Assembly (NCBI GenBank): GCA_014380825.1
Contig: JACMJD010000282.1
Location: 1 to 8,241 of the forward strand
Reading direction: 5' to 3'
From: Phycisphaerae bacterium
GTDB taxonomy: Bacteria > Planctomycetota > Phycisphaerae > Tepidisphaerales > Tepidisphaeraceae
DNA: 8,241 nucleotides
Of this stretch, positions 5,714 to 8,241 are shown in pieces. How positions within the stretch are numbered: the stretch's first letter is position 1; every line of letters begins with the position of its first letter. The notes under the pieces are model-generated. The model was not told where the DNA came from. It saw only the letters and a program-made list of their open reading frames with translations, and did not search any database. A program made the translations under genes and the position numbers.

Positions 5714-7144
5714 ATGTCCGCGTCTGATTCCCCGTCCGGTTCGCCGAGTGATCACGCGACAAATCTCGAGCAGCAGCGCAAGCTGGCGAAGGAGTTGCTG
5801 AAGGCAATTCGCGCCAGCGATGTCGATGCGATCGAACGCTTTCGAGCGACCAAGCTCGACGCGAACGATCCGAAGTTGGCCGATGCGCAGCTCGTGATCG
5901 CCCGCGAAGCCGGTTTCGATTCCTGGCCAAAGCTGGTGAAGGAGCTTGAAAAGTCCGAGCTGCACGCTGCGATGACTGCGATGCACTCGAACGACGCCGC
6001 GACATTAAGAAGAGTGTTGCGCATCTCGCCTTCCGTTCGTCGGCTCGTCAATGCTCCAATCGGTCCGTTCGGCGGGCGTCCGATCAACATGGCGGCACAC
6101 AGCCGCGAATTGCTGGATGTGCTGATCGACGCCGGCGCCGACATCAATCTTCGCAGCGAATGGAAGGAAGGACCTTTCGGCGTGCTCGATTACGCGCCGG
6201 AAGATGTCGCGCGACATCTGGTCGCGAATCGCGGCGCGATCCTTACCGCGCATGCGGCCGCGCGACTGGGTTGGTTCGACGAACTTCGAAAAATCGTCGA
6301 AGCGAATCCGAAAGTCGTCCACGAAAAGGGCGGTGACGGTCAGCGCCCGCTGCATTTCGCGAAGACGCCCGCGATCGCGGAATATCTGCTCGATCACGGC
6401 GCCGAGATCGATGCCCGCTGTGTGGATCACCACTCCACGCCCGCGCAATACGCGCTGGCCGAGCGACCGGATGTGGCGCGGTTTCTGCTGGAGCGCGGCG
6501 CGACGCCGGACATCTTCATGCCCGCGCGGCTTGGCGATGTCGCGCTCGCGACGAAGCTGATCGAGGAGAATCCCGCGTGCGTGACGGCGCGCGTGAACTG
6601 GTCGAACTATCCACCCGTGCCGCCGTTCAATACTTATTGCTGGTCGCTCGGGTTTTACGTCTCGCCGCACGAGGTCGCGCTGAAGTTCGGCCAGCAGGAA
6701 GTTTACGATCTGCTGATGCGCAACAGTCCGCCGATCGTCCGAGTGTTCGATGCAGCCTGGCGTGGCGACGAACCAACCGCACGCGCGGCGATCGCCGATC
6801 AACCTGACGTGATGCGATCGTTCCAGCCCGAGCATCACAGCATGCTCGCGCAGGCCGTCCATCATCAGCGCGACGCGGCAGTCAAGCTGATGCTCGATCT
6901 TGGATTCGACCCCAGCGGCGGCGGCGTGGATGGCGGCACCGCGCTGCACCAAGCAGCATGGGTGGGGCGGCCGGATTACATCGAGATGCTGTTGCCCAAG
7001 ACGGCTGCACTGATCAATCAGCGCGATCCCACGCACGGCGGAACGCCGCTCGGTTGGGCGATCCACGGAAGCACGAATCGCTGCAACGAGCGGGGTGACT
7101 ATCCGCGAGCGCAGGAGCTCTTGAAGGCAGCGGGCGCGAAATAA
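5714..7144 (+). CDS. Ankyrin-repeat protein
   Basis: The 476-residue product has no signal peptide or membrane segment, so it should be cytoplasmic. Residues 18-80 hold the N-terminal helical module LEQQRKLAKELLKAI ... LADAQLVIAREAGFDSWPKLVKELEK, which commonly precedes ankyrin repeats in bacterial proteins. Ankyrin-type helix pairs follow at about 121-147 (ELLDVLIDAGADINLRSE), 177-203, 209-236 (RPLHFAKTPAIAEYLLDHGAEID), 240-268 (ARFLLERGATPDIF), 268-291, 342-400 (degenerate) and 407-450 (GTALHQAAWVGRPDYIEMLL). Such repeats bind other proteins; the partner is unknown. The segment 292-317, rich in Pro, Tyr and Trp, breaks the repeat pattern and may be an inserted loop. The start is certain: AAGGAGG (5701-5707) lies 6 nt before ATG 5714. 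It is divergent from the isomerase gene and convergent with the gene ending at 7260. Confidence 0.93.
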   Translation: MSASDSPSGSPSDHATNLEQQRKLAKELLKAIRASDVDAIERFRATKLDANDPKLADAQLVIAREAGFDSWPKLVKELEKSELHAAMTAMHSNDAATLRRVLRISPSVRRLVNAPIGPFGGRPINMAAHSRELLDVLIDAGADINLRSEWKEGPFGVLDYAPEDVARHLVANRGAILTAHAAARLGWFDELRKIVEANPKVVHEKGGDGQRPLHFAKTPAIAEYLLDHGAEIDARCVDHHSTPAQYALAERPDVARFLLERGATPDIFMPARLGDVALATKLIEENPACVTARVNWSNYPPVPPFNTYCWSLGFYVSPHEVALKFGQQEVYDLLMRNSPPIVRVFDAAWRGDEPTARAAIADQPDVMRSFQPEHHSMLAQAVHHQRDAAVKLMLDLGFDPSGGGVDGGTALHQAAWVGRPDYIEMLLPKTAALINQRDPTHGGTPLGWAIHGSTNRCNERGDYPRAQELLKAAGAK

Positions 7145-7161
7145 TCTATCCAAAGGAGCAT

Positions 7162-7241
7162 GTCATCCAGAGCGGTACTCCGCGAAGGATCTAGCTTCAG
7201 TCGTGAAGCCAGATCCCTCGCGGAGTACCGCTCTGCATGAC
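7162..7241. repeat. 80-nt dispersed palindrome between convergent genes
   Basis: Arms 7162-7198 and 7205-7241 are complementary over 37 positions with three mismatches, around a 6-nt loop AGTCGT. The arm contains AGAGCGGTACTCCGCG, whose reverse complement recurs alone at 4346-4361. The outer end GTCATCC...GAAGGATCT resembles a GTCATCC-GAGC-GAAGGATCT palindromic repeat that I remember as common in several high-GC phyla. A second TGTCATTTCCGAGC start lies at 7242-7255. It is centred between the stops at 7144 and 7260 (17-18 nt on each side), so it may also act as a two-way terminator, although no T-run is present. Confidence 0.8.
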
Positions 7242-7259
7242 TGTCATTTCCGAGCACCT

Positions 7260-7763
7260 CTAGCGGTCTCGCTCGGGCTTCATCGTCACGTAATTCCATT
7301 CCCCGGAATGCACCAACCGCGCGATGAACAAGATCTGTCCCGTGTGATACGCGACGTGATCCATCGCGCGAACGATCGCTTGCGGTACGCTATGCGCCTC
7401 GGCGCGGATGTAAACCGTCTTGCTCAAGTCGTCCGGCCGCAGCGACTCGAGTGAATCGAACAGCACGCGGAATCCACGCTCCCAATGCTGCATCAATTGA
7501 TCGCGAGATCGCTTCACGTCGTCAAATTCGCCCTCGCGATTTCGATCCGGCTTCTCGCCATCGGTCGTGAGAAAATCCGTCCACCGGCTGATCAAGTTGC
7601 CTGCCATGTGCTGCATGATGACGGCGATCGAGTTGAACGACGGCGCCGGCCGTTGGTGCAGCTCGGCGTCGGTGAGCTGGCGGATCGCTCTTTCGATCAT
7701 GGCTTTGTCGTTGCTGAATCGCGATTTGATTTCTTCCAGCCATTCGAAGTGCGGGTGGATCAC
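7260..7763 (-). CDS. DinB-fold protein, DUF1572-like
   Basis: The 167-residue product fits the DinB/YfiT four-helix-bundle superfamily, nearest to DUF1572. A conserved pattern is seen: [20 protein letters not shown] (H52 in helix 2) and [16 protein letters not shown] (H136, H140). The three His would bind a divalent metal. Superfamily members include thiol-dependent transferases such as bacillithiol or mycothiol S-transferases, and damage-inducible proteins; the substrate here is unknown. The frame is open back to 7796, but GTG 7763 is the better start: it overlaps the upstream glycosylase stop as GTGA and is preceded by GGAGGA (complement of 7767-7772), at only 3 nt but with strong complementarity. 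Expression should therefore be coupled to the glycosylase. Its 3' end faces the ankyrin gene across the palindrome at 7162-7241. Confidence 0.88.
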   Translation of the reverse strand: MIHPHFEWLEEIKSRFSNDKAMIERAIRQLTDAELHQRPAPSFNSIAVIMQHMAGNLISRWTDFLTTDGEKPDRNREGEFDDVKRSRDQLMQHWERGFRVLFDSLESLRPDDLSKTVYIRAEAHSVPQAIVRAMDHVAYHTGQILFIARLVHSGEWNYVTMKPERDR

Positions 7764-8241
7764 TGTTCCTCCAGTTCGTCGATTGATTTCGGCCAATCAT
7801 TTTTCAGCAATCGCGAGAGCGATCGGTCGGCCAGCAGCTTACCGTCGGTCTGGCAGCGGGGGCAGTAGTTGGTTTCGTTTTCGGCGTAGCGGATGCGCTG
7901 GACGGTTGTGCCGCACACGGGACACGGTTGGCCGAACTTTCCGTGGACGGCGAAGTCGGGGCGGGAGGCGGTCACATCGCCGGGGCCAGGGAATTTTTTG
8001 GCGAATTGTGCTTTGAGCTTTTCGATCCAGAACGAAAGCGTGTCGCGCGCTGCGATGAAGAGTCGCTCGATCTCGTCATCGCTCAAGCGACCGGTGAGCT
8101 TCACCGGCGAGATTCGGGCGGCGTGCAGAATTTCGTCCGAGTACGCGTTGCCGATGCCATCGAACATGCGCGGATCGGTGAGCGAACGCTTTAGCGTGTG
8201 ATTCTCGCGACGAAGTTGTCGCGCGAACGTGTTCGCGTCGA
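7760..8241 (-). CDS. Fpg/Nei family DNA glycosylase, C-terminal part
   Basis: The gene runs off the window end; about 159 C-terminal residues are visible, and the catalytic N-terminus (Pro2-Glu3) is outside. The visible part starts [19 protein letters not shown], followed by the helix-two-turn-helix signature [20 protein letters not shown] and then, after a helical stretch, a C-x2-C-x16-C-x2-C zinc finger (CPVC ... CPRC). This is the plan of formamidopyrimidine/endonuclease VIII glycosylases, which remove oxidised bases from DNA and cut the abasic site. Beyond the finger is a tail of about 27 residues ([17 protein letters not shown]...) that classical MutM lacks. In the finger the Arg usually found five residues before the third Cys appears as Asn (AENETNYC), so specificity may differ from MutM. 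The stop TGA overlaps the start of the next gene. An ATG at 8167 is internal. Confidence 0.93.
   Translation of the reverse strand, partial: DANTFARQLRRENHTLKRSLTDPRMFDGIGNAYSDEILHAARISPVKLTGRLSDDEIERLFIAARDTLSFWIEKLKAQFAKKFPGPGDVTASRPDFAVHGKFGQPCPVCGTTVQRIRYAENETNYCPRCQTDGKLLADRSLSRLLKNDWPKSIDELEEQ

Noticed and set aside
6005..7153. 382-codon minus-strand frame antisense to the ankyrin gene
   Set aside because: It is a high-GC shadow of a gene with a perfect Shine-Dalgarno and clear ankyrin repeats; its translation is Arg/His-rich without family features.

Overview
The window is ordinary-looking chromosomal DNA of roughly 60% GC from a bacterium that is most likely a planctomycete, perhaps of the Phycisphaerae type. 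This is an inference from gene content: a TIGR03790-family exported protein, an MJ0042-type zinc-ribbon mini-protein, an AsmA-like protein with a short membrane anchor, an ankyrin-repeat protein with the DAQLVIARE / SWPKL N-terminal module, and GC-rich intergenic palindromes. No rRNA, tRNA, CRISPR array, transposase or phage gene was recognised.

Layout. 17-907 (-): AsmA-like anchored protein. 908-1438: divergent intergenic region, no confident gene. 1439-1846 (+): small anchored protein with a pseudopilin-like body. 2006-2326 (+): small pentapeptide-like protein. 2346-2405: 26-bp-arm palindrome. 2457-4079 (+): exported TIGR03790 protein. 4141-4305 (+): 54-residue zinc ribbon preceded by a strong 5'UTR hairpin. 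4424-4756 (+): three-helix membrane protein, apparently transcribed as a leaderless mRNA. 4770-5531 (-): sugar phosphate isomerase/epimerase-like TIM barrel. 5714-7144 (+): ankyrin-repeat protein with a perfect Shine-Dalgarno. 7162-7241: large dispersed palindrome between convergent genes. 7260-7763 (-): DinB/DUF1572-like protein, translationally coupled (GTGA overlap) to an Fpg/Nei DNA glycosylase (7760 to the window end, N-terminus cut off).

The genes do not form one pathway. The only clear operon is glycosylase plus DinB-like protein, which may be a DNA-damage or thiol-related pair. TIGR03790 is known from genomes carrying exosortase, so the organism probably has a PEP-CTERM/exosortase surface-sorting system elsewhere. 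The most interesting signals are non-coding: a hairpin filling the 5'UTR of the zinc-ribbon gene up to its start codon, -10-like boxes 7-8 nt before the start codons of three genes that lack a Shine-Dalgarno, and two families of intergenic palindromes, one sharing a 16-mer between two loci. I saw no convincing new multi-gene system.
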